Part shown: piece after piece, positions 47,885 through 56,473 of the stretch
How the letters are laid out: the number at the start of each line of letters is the position of its first letter
How positions within the stretch are numbered: position 1 is the first letter of the stretch
From: Duodenibacillus sp.
Lineage (GTDB): Bacteria > Pseudomonadota > Gammaproteobacteria > Burkholderiales > Burkholderiaceae_F
NCBI GenBank assembly: GCA_017628205.1
Contig: JAGBZO010000025.1
Location: 1 to 64,000 of the forward strand
DNA: 64,000 nt
Direction of reading: 5' to 3'
Program-made: the position numbers and the translations under genes
The notes under the pieces: generated by a model
What the model was told of the DNA's origin: nothing
Seen by the model: only the letters and a program-made list of their open reading frames with translations
Database searches by the model: none

Positions 47885-48892
47885 TTAATCAAGCAACACA
47901 ACAAGTCCAACCACTACCCAACCCAACAAAAACAGGCTGTCTATTGCGACGAGCACGATCGCCTTCCATCCCACCCCGAAGAGGGCGCGAAGATTCGTCT
48001 TGACACTGATCGCCGCCACGGCCAAAAGAATCAACACGTTGGACAAACTCAGCAACGTCGACGTGATCGATTCGGGGACAAGCCCCGACAAATTAATCGA
48101 CAGACACAACAAGAATCCATAGACGAAAAGCGGAATGCTTTTCATCGGATGAATGCGCCTTCTTTCAGCCCCCTCTTCGAACTTGGCGTACATGCATACA
48201 AATATGATCGTTACGGGTACCAGACAAACGACACGCAACATCTTGCTCATCGTGGCAATCGCCATGCCGTCTTCGCCAAAAAAGGCGCCGGCGCCGACCA
48301 CCTGAGATATTTGATGTATGGTGGCGCCCATAATCAAAGCTCCCGTCGCATCGTCAAATCCAATCCATCGGACAACGAACGGATAGGTGATCATGGCGAC
48401 GGCCGAAAAACCGATCACCGTGACAATTAAGGCAATGAGCTTTTCCTGCGTGATGCGTCCGGGTCGCAAAACGGAACTGAGCGCCATTAAAGCTGATGCC
48501 CCACAGATGGCAACCGCACATCCTGTCAGAACGGCTTCGAGATTTGACCAGCGAACACATCGATTGACAATCACGGAAACGGCGACAGTCAACCCGATAC
48601 TCGACAGGATCAGGATGATCACGGCAGGACTCATCAAACCGAGCATGTCGCTAGTGATACGCAGGCCCAATAAGCTCGTCCCAATTTGAAACGGTAGTCC
48701 TAAGCTTACTTGAAGCCCCGACTCGACTTTAGCCGCCATGCCGGGACGTTCGACCAGCGGATTGAAGATCATCCCAAAGGCCAACGTGACCAAAACGGCC
48801 GAGTAGCCCGTCCATCGAGCAATGACGACACCGAAGGCTGCGATACCGACCGTCAAGGCCAGCCCGAGCCAGTATGCTCTGGTGCTGTTCAC
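47885..48892 (-). CDS. YeiH/UPF0324-family membrane transporter (putative sulfate exporter family)
   Basis: A 335-residue multi-pass membrane protein with about ten hydrophobic segments and the family motif AICGASALMAL (about residues 129-139), plus IMGATIHQISQVVGAG further on. These match the conserved YeiH/YadS family, annotated as putative sulfate exporters; the substrate is not well established. I use the GTG start at 48892, with AGGAAG 5 nt upstream. It follows the purine permease gene by 69 bp on the same strand, with an inverted repeat (48911-48940) in between, so co-transcription is possible. It sits in the inner membrane. Confidence 0.9.
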   Translation of the reverse strand: MNSTRAYWLGLALTVGIAAFGVVIARWTGYSAVLVTLAFGMIFNPLVERPGMAAKVESGLQVSLGLPFQIGTSLLGLRITSDMLGLMSPAVIILILSSIGLTVAVSVIVNRCVRWSNLEAVLTGCAVAICGASALMALSSVLRPGRITQEKLIALIVTVIGFSAVAMITYPFVVRWIGFDDATGALIMGATIHQISQVVGAGAFFGEDGMAIATMSKMLRVVCLVPVTIIFVCMYAKFEEGAERRRIHPMKSIPLFVYGFLLCLSINLSGLVPESITSTLLSLSNVLILLAVAAISVKTNLRALFGVGWKAIVLVAIDSLFLLGWVVVGLVVLLD

Positions 48893-48910
48893 TTTGGCTT
48901 CCTACAGTAT

Positions 48911-48940
48911 GGGTACGTCGGCAGATGAGACGACGTACCC
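48911..48940 (-). other. Intergenic hairpin between the purine permease and YeiH-type genes
   Basis: A perfect 10-bp stem, GGGTACGTCG (48911-48920) with CGACGTACCC (48931-48940), and a 10-nt loop. No T-run follows on either strand. It may be a processing or stability element, or an operator for the downstream gene. Confidence 0.4.
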
Positions 48941-48961
48941 AATGAATGCGGCGTCCCGGCG

Positions 48962-50248
48962 TTACAACACAAACTTCAGGGCAAAAACGGCCGCGACAAT
49001 GAGCGTCGGCAACGTCAGTTTGTTGAAATGTCCCGACAGCAAATGAATCGCGACGTAACTTAACAAGCCCATGACGATGCCCGTGGAAATACTGCAAGAC
49101 ATCACCATGAAAGCGATGGTTAAAAACGCCGGGATGGCATCGGAGTAATCATCGAAATTCACTTGGGTGATCGTCGACATCATCATGACGCCGACCAAAA
49201 TCAACGCCAACGCACTGGCCGAAGCCGGAATCGACAAAAAGATCGGCGAGAGAAAGAGCGCCAGAATGAAACAGACGCCGACCGTAAGCGCCGTCACTCC
49301 GGTCTTGCCGCCCGCCGTCACGCCGGCCGTGCTTTCCATATAGGCTGTCGTCGTGCAATTGCCGAGCAAGGAACCCGACACGGTGGCCACGGCATCGACC
49401 ATAAACGCCTTTTTGATCCACGGAATCGACCCGTCTTTGGCGATCATGTTGGCGCGTGCGGCCACGCCGTACAACGTACCGAGCGTGTCAAAGAGATCCA
49501 TGAAGAGCAAGGTAAAGACGATGATCACCATGTCCAACGTGAAAATTTGATCCCACTGCAAGGCCAACGCAATCGGCGCGATGGACGGCGGCGCGCTAAT
49601 GATTCCGCTGATATGGGTCACTCCCATCGGGATACCGACGGCCGTCGTGACCAACATCCCGATCAACAAGGCGCCGGGAATCCGACGAATCAACAACGCA
49701 CCGGTGATCGCCAGCCCAATCAGACAGAGAAGCGCCGACGCCGAGGTAATGTTGCCGAGCCCCACCATCGTCGCTTCGTTACGAACGATCAGACCGGCAT
49801 TTTGTAACCCCAAAAACGCAATGAAAAAACCGATACCGGGCCCGATAGCGCGTTTTACACTGTCGGGGACGGCTTCCAATATCTTTTCTCGGACGTTCGT
49901 GACAGTCAAAACGATGAAGATGACGCCTTCGATAAAAACGGCGGTCAATGCCGTCTGCCATGCGTACCCCATGGTCAGACACACGACATAGGCAAAGAAA
50001 GCGTTCAAGCCCATGCCCGGCGCCAGAGCAATCGGCAGTTTGGCGTAAACCGCCATCAGAAGACAGGCCAAAGCCGCTACCAACGCGGTGGACGTAAAGA
50101 GAGCGCCTTTATCCATACCGCAGGCGGACATGATGGCGGGATTGACGGCGAGAATGTACGCCATCGTCAAAAAGGTCGTGAGCCCTGCCACGACTTCAGT
50201 GGAAAGTCGGTGTTTTGTCGAATCAAACCCGAACAATCTGGAAAGCAT
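48962..50248 (-). CDS. NCS2-family purine permease (AzgA-like)
   Basis: About 428 residues with 12-14 hydrophobic segments. The N-terminal FGFDSTKHRLSTEVVAGLTTFLTMAYI pattern and the APGMGLNAFFAYVV segment are typical of the AzgA-like branch of the NCS2 (nucleobase/cation symporter) family, which takes up adenine, guanine or hypoxanthine; the exact base is not predictable. I chose the ATG at 50248 (GGAG 6 nt upstream) over an open-frame ATG at 50332, because the first 28 codons of the longer form are Cys/His-rich and unlike the family and a promoter candidate lies inside them (50310-50337). No purine riboswitch is visible in the leader. Inner membrane; probable operon head for the YeiH-type gene. 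Confidence 0.9.
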   Translation of the reverse strand: MLSRLFGFDSTKHRLSTEVVAGLTTFLTMAYILAVNPAIMSACGMDKGALFTSTALVAALACLLMAVYAKLPIALAPGMGLNAFFAYVVCLTMGYAWQTALTAVFIEGVIFIVLTVTNVREKILEAVPDSVKRAIGPGIGFFIAFLGLQNAGLIVRNEATMVGLGNITSASALLCLIGLAITGALLIRRIPGALLIGMLVTTAVGIPMGVTHISGIISAPPSIAPIALALQWDQIFTLDMVIIVFTLLFMDLFDTLGTLYGVAARANMIAKDGSIPWIKKAFMVDAVATVSGSLLGNCTTTAYMESTAGVTAGGKTGVTALTVGVCFILALFLSPIFLSIPASASALALILVGVMMMSTITQVNFDDYSDAIPAFLTIAFMVMSCSISTGIVMGLLSYVAIHLLSGHFNKLTLPTLIVAAVFALKFVL

Positions 50249-50309
50249 AAACGGCTCCGTCGGAGTGTATGTTGAAATACAAACGCCATGACAATGGCAC
50301 GCGTCGTGC

Positions 50310-50337
50310 ATTCTATCAACGGGCGACGGCAAGTGAA
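50310..50337 (-). promoter_or_regulatory. Promoter candidate for the purine permease
   Basis: TTCACT (-35) and TAGAAT (-10) with a 16-bp spacer on the minus strand, placing the transcript start about 55 bp before the chosen start codon. Confidence 0.45.
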
Positions 50338-50441
50338 TCAGTCGGAGTACTTACCTTACTCATCCGCCAACAAACACTTGGCACGAAGCCGACTCGATCG
50401 GTGTACAAGACATGGGTACAGTCTTCGATGCGGCCATCCAT

Positions 50442-50471
50442 ATAAAGAGGTCTGAAATCAGAGCTCTTTAT
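50442..50471. promoter_or_regulatory. 30-bp inverted repeat upstream of the purine permease
   Basis: ATAAAGAG and CTCTTTAT flank an inner TCTGA/TCAGA pair, broken only by a G-G mismatch. No T-run follows on either strand. It lies about 105 bp upstream of the permease promoter and 65 bp after the stop of the alanyl-tRNA editing gene. It could be an operator or a 3' processing hairpin. Confidence 0.4.
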
Positions 50472-50483
50472 CTAGCTTGATGC

Positions 50484-50513
50484 AAAACCGCTTCACGGGA
50501 TAAGCGTCAGCGG
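50484..50513 (-). terminator. Probable terminator of the alanyl-tRNA editing gene
   Basis: The stem CCGCT/AGCGG plus ACG/CGT, with small internal bulges, is followed on the minus strand by TTTT. It lies about 20 bp after the stop codon at 50535. Confidence 0.55.
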
Positions 50514-50534
50514 CTCTTGCAAATTCCTTTTGTC

Positions 50535-51710
50535 TTATCCGAATGTGGCCAGAAGCGTACGTCTCACGGTCGCTTCATCCGCTGCAAACGTCCCTTGCAC
50601 GATATCTCTACCTCCGCCTCGACCATTGAGAACGCGATTAAGCTCACGAATCGGGTCGCGCAAAGCAACCGTTGGACTTGCGATCGCATAGGCGTACTCG
50701 GCGCTGTCGCCCTCTCCCGTCTTCGCCGACAAAACGGCGTAGACCTCGGCCTTGCCGCTAGGCATCAGTTGCATGGCAAACTGCTTCAATTCGAACGGCG
50801 TCAAACTGTCTTCAAACAAAATGCATAGCCGCTGACCGCTCGGCAACGTGGCGGCACGCAATGCAAAGTATTTGCGACTCCAGTCGCCCTTCGCCTCCTC
50901 GATAAGCGCCAACTGTCGAGCAAGACGCTCGACGCCGGCGGCCACTTCATTGGGCTTGCTTGAGGTCTGTCGTGACACCTGCTGAATCTGCTCGCACTTG
51001 ATCGCATAATCGCGCAACGCACGCTCGCCGCAGACAAATTCGATGCGCGTTCCTCCGCGATGCCGCATGCTTGAGAGCACCTTGAGAATGCCGATTTCAC
51101 GCGTCGTCTTGACATGCGTGCCGCAACAAGCGCAACAATCGACTCCGGGAATATTGACGACGCGAATCAACCCCGTCAACTCTTTTTTCTGACGAAATCC
51201 CATCGCCGCGCGTTGCGCCTCATCGGGAAATCCGATCTCGACGGGCAAATCGGCCTGAATCACGTCGTTAGCGGCGCGCTCCATGGCACGCACGTCCTCG
51301 TCGGACAATTCGCCGCTCATATCGATACCGATGCGATCCGGATACATGTGGAACCCGACGTTGTCATATCCGAAAGCACGACGAATCACGCCGGTAAGTA
51401 CATGCTCTCCCGTATGGTTTTGCATGTTGTCGTAGCGCATGCCCCAGTCCAACTCGCAACGAACTTGCTCGCCGACCGTCACCGCGCGATCGGTGTAATG
51501 TACGACGCTGCCATCTTTTCGTCGCACGTCGCGAACGATCGCCTCGCCAATGCGTCCCGTATCGGCCGGCTGTCCTCCTCCTTCGGGATAAAACGCCGTA
51601 TCGTCTAGAACGACGGCAAAACCGTCTTTGGTCTCGTCGCACGCCAGTACCGTAGCGTCAAACGCACGCACGTACGGATCTTTGTAATACAACTCGTTCA
51701 TTTCACTCAT
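50535..51710 (-). CDS. Alanyl-tRNA editing protein (AlaX-like, long form)
   Basis: A 391-residue free-standing relative of the AlaRS editing domain that hydrolyses mischarged Ser- or Gly-tRNA(Ala). The N-terminal TAFYPEGGGQPADTG segment (about residues 38-52) is the AlaX/AlaRS signature. Zinc ligands are visible as HTGEH (His99, His103) and C-x3-H in CACCGTH (Cys196, His200). The C-terminal third ends with GRGGGRDIVQG, resembling the DHHA1/C-Ala region of AlaRS, which marks the long AlaX form. Cytoplasmic. Start at MSEMNEL; a second ATG three codons later is also possible. It has its own promoter candidate (51746-51774) and a probable terminator. Confidence 0.93.
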   Translation of the reverse strand: MSEMNELYYKDPYVRAFDATVLACDETKDGFAVVLDDTAFYPEGGGQPADTGRIGEAIVRDVRRKDGSVVHYTDRAVTVGEQVRCELDWGMRYDNMQNHTGEHVLTGVIRRAFGYDNVGFHMYPDRIGIDMSGELSDEDVRAMERAANDVIQADLPVEIGFPDEAQRAAMGFRQKKELTGLIRVVNIPGVDCCACCGTHVKTTREIGILKVLSSMRHRGGTRIEFVCGERALRDYAIKCEQIQQVSRQTSSKPNEVAAGVERLARQLALIEEAKGDWSRKYFALRAATLPSGQRLCILFEDSLTPFELKQFAMQLMPSGKAEVYAVLSAKTGEGDSAEYAYAIASPTVALRDPIRELNRVLNGRGGGRDIVQGTFAADEATVRRTLLATFG

Positions 51711-51745
51711 CTTGGGCTCGCCGGTGGTACGTATCGAATCGCCCC

Positions 51746-51774
51746 ATTATCCTCCCGTGCTTGCACAGGCGCAA
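51746..51774 (-). promoter_or_regulatory. Promoter candidate for the alanyl-tRNA editing gene
   Basis: TTGCGC (-35) and GATAAT (-10) with a 17-bp spacer on the minus strand. The -35 overlaps the T-run of the preceding terminator, so the two transcription units are packed tightly. Confidence 0.55.
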
Positions 51775-51805
51775 AAAAGCCGACTTCGTTCCAACGAAAT
51801 CGGCT
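51773..51805 (-). terminator. Rho-independent terminator of the Na/Pi cotransporter gene
   Basis: A 13-bp stem with one mismatch (51778-51790 with 51793-51805) followed on the minus strand by a run of six T. It lies about 30 bp after the stop codon at 51834. Confidence 0.9.
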
Positions 51806-51833
51806 CTTAATGTGTGGTCTGTTGCGTTCGAGC

Positions 51834-53615
51834 TCAGGCCTTGTGTTTATGCACCTTGCAGAGAATTTCCGCAACGTGGCGTAAGTTCTTGGTGATGCCG
51901 CGCGACAAGGCGTTGTCGTTCATGATCGAGGTCGCCACTTCGTACGAAATTTCCTTGTTGCGGATCAACTGATCGAGCGAAGTCGAGCTGATGGCGTCGA
52001 ACTTGCTCTTGTGATAAACCAGGCGACGCTTGACTTCGTCGATCTCTTCGCGGCTCTTGGCTTGCGTCATGGCTTCCACCAATCGGATCATGCGCACCAT
52101 GTTGCGACGAATGTGGGCGTACTGTTCGTGCAAGCCCTTGTTGTTGCTAAAACCGTAACGCACGACGTTCGTATTGAGTTGCTGCGCCTTTTTGACGGCC
52201 GCCGCCATGATGATGCAACCGCGACGCAACTCGGACAACTCGATCGCCTTTTCCCCGTCCATCCCTTCGCTGCTTGTGGCGCGAACGGCGTAGTCGATGA
52301 TGTCCGAATACAGACCCTTGAATTTGTTTTTGTAGATTTCGTCAAAATCCACTTCGTCGGCACTCGTGCTGTTGGCCACCAAGTCGTGTGCATGCACCGA
52401 CGAACGAACGTCTTCGGGACGAATGCAGACCATGCGAGCCACGATGTCAAGCGTGTTGCCAAGCAGATGCAGGGACTCTTTTTCCATCGTCTGCAATGCC
52501 GTGTTGGCGTAATGCAGAGCGTCCTTGTTGAGGTATTTGGGTTTATCGACGACCGATTCCGTATCGCTCGAGCGAACCACCTTATTAAGCACGCGACACG
52601 TGGGCGCGATAAAGGGCGTCAGAACGATCACGCCGAACACGTTGTACAACGACATGATGATCGCCAACTTGTAGACATAGTCGTCCGACGCGATGTTGAG
52701 GTATGGCGCAAGGCAATCGGTCGCGTACAGATACGCGTCGATAAAAACGATCGACACAAACGCGCACAGCAACTTGAAAAAGACATGGATGACCGCGATT
52801 TTCTTGCCTTCGATGTTGGCGTTCAACGATCCGATCACCGTGAAAATCGTGCTGCCGACGGCCGCGCCGATCGAAATGCCGACGGCCGTCATATAGTCGA
52901 TTTGACCGACGGACAAGGCGGTGATGGCCAACGTGATCGTGGCGTGAGAGCTTTGCGTGATGGCCGTCACGCCCAGGCCGATCAGGGTGCACATCAAGAG
53001 TCCCTTCATGCCGGGCATGGCGTATTTGGCAAAGTCGATCGAATCCTTGAAGCTGTCAAAGCCTTCCTTCATCCAAGAAATGCCCAAAAAGAGCAGACCG
53101 AGCGAGAGGAAAAAATATCCGCCGCCACGCACGCGACGGCCCTTGCCCAGACACATACTCACGCCGATGATGATGAACGGCATGGCATACAGACTGATCT
53201 TGGCCTTGAGCCCCAAGTAACCGACAATCCAGGTCGTGCACGCGGCAGACAAGTTGACGCCGTACACCATGGCGACGCCCGAGGCAAGCGTAATCAACCC
53301 GGCCGACAGGAACGAAACGGCGATCACCGTCACAAGACCGCTCGACTGAACGAGCGTGGAGAGCGTGAAACCGAAAACGAAGGACTTCCAGTTCTTGTCG
53401 GCCACCTTGCCGAGGAAGGTATCGAGAATGCCGCTGGACAACGCTTTGAAGCTCTGCTCGAGCAACAGCATGGCGAACAGGAACAAGCACACGCCGGAGC
53501 ACACGGTCATCACGCCCACGTGCTGCATGAGGAAATTCATGACATAGCCGGCCAACGCCACGATCAACACGGTCTTCCCGACCGAACGCCAACGCGAGGC
53601 AAACTCCAGTGTCAT
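51834..53615 (-). CDS. Na/Pi cotransporter family protein with PhoU-like C-terminal domain
   Basis: 593 residues. The first about 340 form the NptA/Na-Pi cotransporter II membrane domain with two inverted QSS motifs (TLVQSSGLVTVIAVSF and ITQSSHATITLAITAL) that form the ion and phosphate site. The C-terminal about 230 residues are soluble, helical and charged, like the PhoU-type domain of this family. I chose the ATG at 53615 (MTLEFASRW) with GGAG 8 nt upstream. The open frame continues to 53927, but that extension runs through the tRNA-Glu gene and its terminator and is not coding. It probably moves phosphate with sodium at the inner membrane; the direction is not certain. A TATACT box (53655-53660) is a possible -10. 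Confidence 0.93.
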   Translation of the reverse strand: MTLEFASRWRSVGKTVLIVALAGYVMNFLMQHVGVMTVCSGVCLFLFAMLLLEQSFKALSSGILDTFLGKVADKNWKSFVFGFTLSTLVQSSGLVTVIAVSFLSAGLITLASGVAMVYGVNLSAACTTWIVGYLGLKAKISLYAMPFIIIGVSMCLGKGRRVRGGGYFFLSLGLLFLGISWMKEGFDSFKDSIDFAKYAMPGMKGLLMCTLIGLGVTAITQSSHATITLAITALSVGQIDYMTAVGISIGAAVGSTIFTVIGSLNANIEGKKIAVIHVFFKLLCAFVSIVFIDAYLYATDCLAPYLNIASDDYVYKLAIIMSLYNVFGVIVLTPFIAPTCRVLNKVVRSSDTESVVDKPKYLNKDALHYANTALQTMEKESLHLLGNTLDIVARMVCIRPEDVRSSVHAHDLVANSTSADEVDFDEIYKNKFKGLYSDIIDYAVRATSSEGMDGEKAIELSELRRGCIIMAAAVKKAQQLNTNVVRYGFSNNKGLHEQYAHIRRNMVRMIRLVEAMTQAKSREEIDEVKRRLVYHKSKFDAISSTSLDQLIRNKEISYEVATSIMNDNALSRGITKNLRHVAEILCKVHKHKA

Positions 53616-53704
53616 GAAACAATCTCCGTTAGTCAGAATGCGTAAGAACGAACGAGTATACCGTTTGAGATCGACGCCGTCGGTCGGTATTACCCGCGAA
53701 AGAT

Positions 53705-53728
53705 AAAAAAAAGGCGCCCTCTGGCGCC
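53705..53728 (-). terminator. Rho-independent terminator of tRNA-Glu
   Basis: The stem GGCGCC (53713-53718) and GGCGCC (53723-53728) is followed on the minus strand by eight T (53705-53712). It begins 16 bp after the tRNA 3' end. Confidence 0.9.
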
Positions 53729-53744
53729 ACTCAATCCGTGCGTT

Positions 53745-53820
53745 TGGCGTCCCTAAGGGGATTCGAACCCCTGTACCAACCGTGAAAGGGTTGTGTCCTA
53801 GGCCTCTAGACGATAGGGAC
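53745..53820 (-). tRNA. tRNA-Glu (anticodon UUC)
   Basis: 76 nt with encoded CCA. The acceptor stem pairs GTCCCTA with TAGGGAC, the T-arm is AGGGGTTCGAATCCCCT, the D-arm carries GAGGCCTAGGAC, and the anticodon loop reads CTTTCAC with anticodon TTC. The sequence is close to bacterial tRNA-Glu. A strong promoter (53839-53867) lies just upstream and a terminator just downstream, so it is a single-gene transcription unit. Confidence 0.97.
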
Positions 53821-53838
53821 GTCTTTTGCGGAGACGGC

Positions 53839-53867
53839 ATTATAGGTAGATCGCCTGCCTTTTGCAA
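53839..53867 (-). promoter_or_regulatory. Promoter of tRNA-Glu
   Basis: TTGCAA (-35), a 17-bp spacer and a perfect TATAAT (-10) on the minus strand, predicting a start about 10 bp before the tRNA 5' end. Confidence 0.8.
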
Positions 53868-53882
53868 CCTACTGTCGGACGG

Positions 53883-53911
53883 TTGCCCCTGTCGAGCTCC
53901 TTGTTTATGAT
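53883..53911 (+). promoter_or_regulatory. Promoter candidate for the methyltransferase
   Basis: TTGCCC (-35), a 17-bp spacer and TATGAT (-10), about 30 bp before the start codon at 53942. Confidence 0.6.
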
Positions 53912-53941
53912 TGATCCGTCTTATCAATCGGAGACTTCATC

Positions 53942-54694
53942 ATGCCCGAGACGCTTTCGTCCGCCATCACCTCCTACTGGAACGCCCGCAGTCAAGGCTA
54001 CGGGTGCAAACACCGCGACGAACTCGACAGCGTTTCGGCCCGCGAATGGACCGAGCGTTTCAAGAGCCTGCTGCCGCAGCACGCCGGCGCCCGTGTTCTC
54101 GATATCGGCTGCGGACCGGGCTTTTTCTCCATTTTGCTCGCTCGCCTGGGCTACGAGGTAACGGCTCTCGATGCCAGTGCCGGCATGCTCGAGCAAGCGC
54201 GGGCCAACGCCGGGCGTTACGGCGTGTCGATCCGTTTTATTCAAGGCGACGCCTGCCGATTGCCCGAGGACATCGGTCGCTTCGACGCCATCGTCAATCG
54301 TTATCTCGTTTGGAATTTACCCGAGCCTGAAACGGCCTATGATCAGTGGCTCAAAGCGCTCGTACCGGGAGGCACGCTCGTCGTGTGCGACGGCAACCAT
54401 TATCTGTATCAAACGGACGAGCGCTATGCCGTCGAACACGAGGACGCCCGAGGCGGCCCTTCTCACGCCGAGAAATACCTGCAAGGCGTGGACGTCAGCG
54501 TGATGGAACGATTGGCAACGCAATTGCCGCTCTCCTCGCTCGAGCGCCCGCAGTGGGATCTGGAAGCTTTGCGTCGACTCGGCGCCAAGGAAGTCGCCGT
54601 CGTCAAACAAGATACGGAAACGGTCAAGCACCCGAAAACGGCTGCCGACGTGGAATTGATTACGGAATTCGTGATCGCGGCCAAGGCCGCTTGA
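53942..54694 (+). CDS. Class I SAM-dependent methyltransferase
   Basis: A 250-residue Rossmann-fold methyltransferase. The SAM motif VLDIGCGPGFFSILLA is at about residues 52-67; the acidic ribose-binding position is in VTALDASAGMLEQA, and a further motif is FDAIVNRYLVWNLPEP. Cytoplasmic. The substrate is unknown; the general pattern is that of small-molecule methyltransferases (ubiE/biotin-type superfamily). GGAGA lies 7 nt before the ATG. It faces the fdhD gene tail to tail with a 3-bp gap. The end of the gene contains a GCGGCC/GGCCGC hairpin (54677-54690) that might help end transcription, though no T-run follows. Confidence 0.9.
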   Translation: MPETLSSAITSYWNARSQGYGCKHRDELDSVSAREWTERFKSLLPQHAGARVLDIGCGPGFFSILLARLGYEVTALDASAGMLEQARANAGRYGVSIRFIQGDACRLPEDIGRFDAIVNRYLVWNLPEPETAYDQWLKALVPGGTLVVCDGNHYLYQTDERYAVEHEDARGGPSHAEKYLQGVDVSVMERLATQLPLSSLERPQWDLEALRRLGAKEVAVVKQDTETVKHPKTAADVELITEFVIAAKAA

Positions 54695-54697
54695 ACC

Positions 54698-55537
54698 TTA
54701 CAAGCCGAGCAAACGGTCGGGATGCGTGTAAACGCTGCAACGGCCGTTACGGCAGAATGCGGCCAGCGTCACGCCGGTGCGTTCGGCCAAGTCGATGGCC
54801 ATGGCGGTGGGAGCCGAGACGGCAAAGATCACCTCGACGCCGCACATGGCCGCCTTTTGAATCATTTCATACGAAGCGCGGGAGCTCACGACCAAAACGC
54901 CGTCGGTGATTCCCAGGCTCGCGCGCTTGCCCAGAAGTTTGTCCAAGGCAACGTGACGACCGACGTCTTCGGCGCCGCAAACAAATTGGCCGTCGGATCC
55001 GACCCAAACGGCCGCATGCGTGCAACCGCTCAAACTGCCGATCGTTTCTACGTCGTGCAAATAGCCCATGGCGCGTTCGTAGTGGCGCATGTCAAAAGTC
55101 TGGGTCTTTTCAAGACGACGGCTGACGCGAGCCAAACCGTCCAAACTTTCCGTGCCGCAAATACCGCAACCAGTACGACCGACCATGGAGCGACGATGCG
55201 TTTTGAGCGCCCAAAAACGTTCCTGACTGATTTCGACGGCGACTTCAATACCTCGACAAGCGGGCTTGACCTCGACGGAATAGACGTGCGAGAGATCCGG
55301 CACGATGCCTTCTGTCAATGAAAAACCGACGGCAAAATCTTCCAAATCGGCGGGCGTTGCCATCATGACCGCATGCGAAATACCGTTATAAACCAAAGCG
55401 ATGGGCACTTCTTCGGCCACCCAATCGTCCTGAGGCGCGACGGCGTCGAGTCGGTGCACCGAGACCTTGCGCAAACCGGGAACGGTCTGCGAGACGTTCG
55501 AGTCGCTTTCACGGTCATAAGAAGTCGGAACGAACAT
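54698..55537 (-). CDS. fdhD: Formate dehydrogenase accessory sulfurtransferase FdhD
   Basis: About 279 residues. FdhD passes sulfur to the molybdenum cofactor of formate dehydrogenase, which is needed for activity. The essential Cys motif is GCGICG (C-x2-C) after the HRRSMVGRT segment; GAEDVGRHVALDKL and SSRASYEMIQKA are the other conserved blocks. I chose the ATG at 55537 (MFVPTSYD), 20 bp after the fdhE stop, with GAGGGGG upstream. An ATG at 55588 would overlap fdhE by 32 bp and adds a Pro/Lys-rich extension. Last gene of the formate dehydrogenase cluster; cytoplasmic. Confidence 0.95.
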   Translation of the reverse strand: MFVPTSYDRESDSNVSQTVPGLRKVSVHRLDAVAPQDDWVAEEVPIALVYNGISHAVMMATPADLEDFAVGFSLTEGIVPDLSHVYSVEVKPACRGIEVAVEISQERFWALKTHRRSMVGRTGCGICGTESLDGLARVSRRLEKTQTFDMRHYERAMGYLHDVETIGSLSGCTHAAVWVGSDGQFVCGAEDVGRHVALDKLLGKRASLGITDGVLVVSSRASYEMIQKAAMCGVEVIFAVSAPTAMAIDLAERTGVTLAAFCRNGRCSVYTHPDRLLGL

Positions 55538-55556
55538 GCGGGCCCCCTCGGCGTCT

Positions 55557-56441
55557 TTAGGCGGACTGATTGGCGTAGGCTTCCTCAAGCCCCGTCATCA
55601 CGATGACTTCGACATCGGGCGAGAACGCTTCGTCGCTGACGGCGAAAACGGTCGGGAACGCGTCCTTGCAGGCGTTGCAGACGTGCAAACGATGGTCTTC
55701 GTCGGCCTGATCGTGTTCGTAATGCAAGTCGGAGACAGCCATTTCGCCGCAAGAGACGCAACGCATGCGTTCGTACGGCCAGCTCGCGCCGCAGCACGAG
55801 CAGAACAGCTTCTTGGCGTTACCCTGATTGGTCGTGGAAACAACGGCGGCCAAAACAGCGGGACCGCCGCAGACCGGGCAGGTATTCGGACGCGTTTCGT
55901 GAACGGTCGTGTTGCGATTGGGCGCGTAGCTGTCGCTCAAATCACAGGCGACCGGATCGAGTTGAGCGCGCACGGCCAAACTGGCAACGGGCAAAACAAA
56001 CCAATCGAAGAGTTCTGCTGGAACGACGACGCCCTCGAGGTCGGCAAGAAAGGCGGAAGGATCGCGACCGGCGGTAGCGACGGCTTCGGCAGTCAAAAGC
56101 GCGTCCCAATCGAGTGCGGCGGCCTGAGCGGCCTCCTCGTCGGTCACGTGCCCGTTTGCCTTGAAGCTGGCGATCAACGCTTCACCCAAAGTACGGGCGC
56201 TCTCGATGAGTGCGCCACGATCGATGGTGACGGGAGACACGCGTAAAACGGGCTCTTCACCGCGCATCGCGCGCACCATCAATTCGGGATCTTTTTCTTC
56301 GGCGTCGTCGGCGAGATTCTTTCGAATCTCGGCGGCCTTGATCAATACCGGACCGAAGGCGTTCAAACGAGCGCGAACGGCTTCGTCTTTGAAATCGGCA
56401 TAACCGGTGAGTGCGCGAACGAGAGCGTTTTTCGAAAGCAT
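55557..56441 (-). CDS. fdhE: Formate dehydrogenase accessory protein FdhE
   Basis: A 294-residue cytoplasmic assembly factor for respiratory formate dehydrogenase. Its C-terminal half carries the four C-x2-C pairs typical of FdhE (CPVCGG, CSCCGA, CVSCGE, CNACKD), which bind iron in rubredoxin-like fashion in the E. coli protein. The N-terminal half is helical. AGGA lies 7 nt before the ATG. It follows the gamma-subunit gene after a 145-bp spacer filled with inverted repeats, and precedes fdhD. Confidence 0.95.
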   Translation of the reverse strand: MLSKNALVRALTGYADFKDEAVRARLNAFGPVLIKAAEIRKNLADDAEEKDPELMVRAMRGEEPVLRVSPVTIDRGALIESARTLGEALIASFKANGHVTDEEAAQAAALDWDALLTAEAVATAGRDPSAFLADLEGVVVPAELFDWFVLPVASLAVRAQLDPVACDLSDSYAPNRNTTVHETRPNTCPVCGGPAVLAAVVSTTNQGNAKKLFCSCCGASWPYERMRCVSCGEMAVSDLHYEHDQADEDHRLHVCNACKDAFPTVFAVSDEAFSPDVEVIVMTGLEEAYANQSA

Positions 56442-56473
56442 GTTGGCGTCCTATGTTCTTTTGGTGTTGATAC

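Noticed and set aside
50249..50332. Longer start for the purine permease
   Set aside because: The extra 28 residues are unlike the family, a promoter candidate lies inside them, and the ATG at 50248 has GGAG at the right distance.
50249..50534. Purine riboswitch in the permease leader
   Set aside because: No conserved three-way junction core or paired loops could be found; only simple inverted repeats are present.
53616..53927. N-terminal extension of the Na/Pi cotransporter frame
   Set aside because: It runs through tRNA-Glu, its terminator and its promoter. The ATG at 53615 has a good ribosome-binding site and a family-like start.
55538..55588. Longer FdhD start overlapping fdhE
   Set aside because: The ATG at 55537 has a GAGGGGG site and begins just after the fdhE stop; the extension is Pro/Lys-rich and outside the conserved domain.
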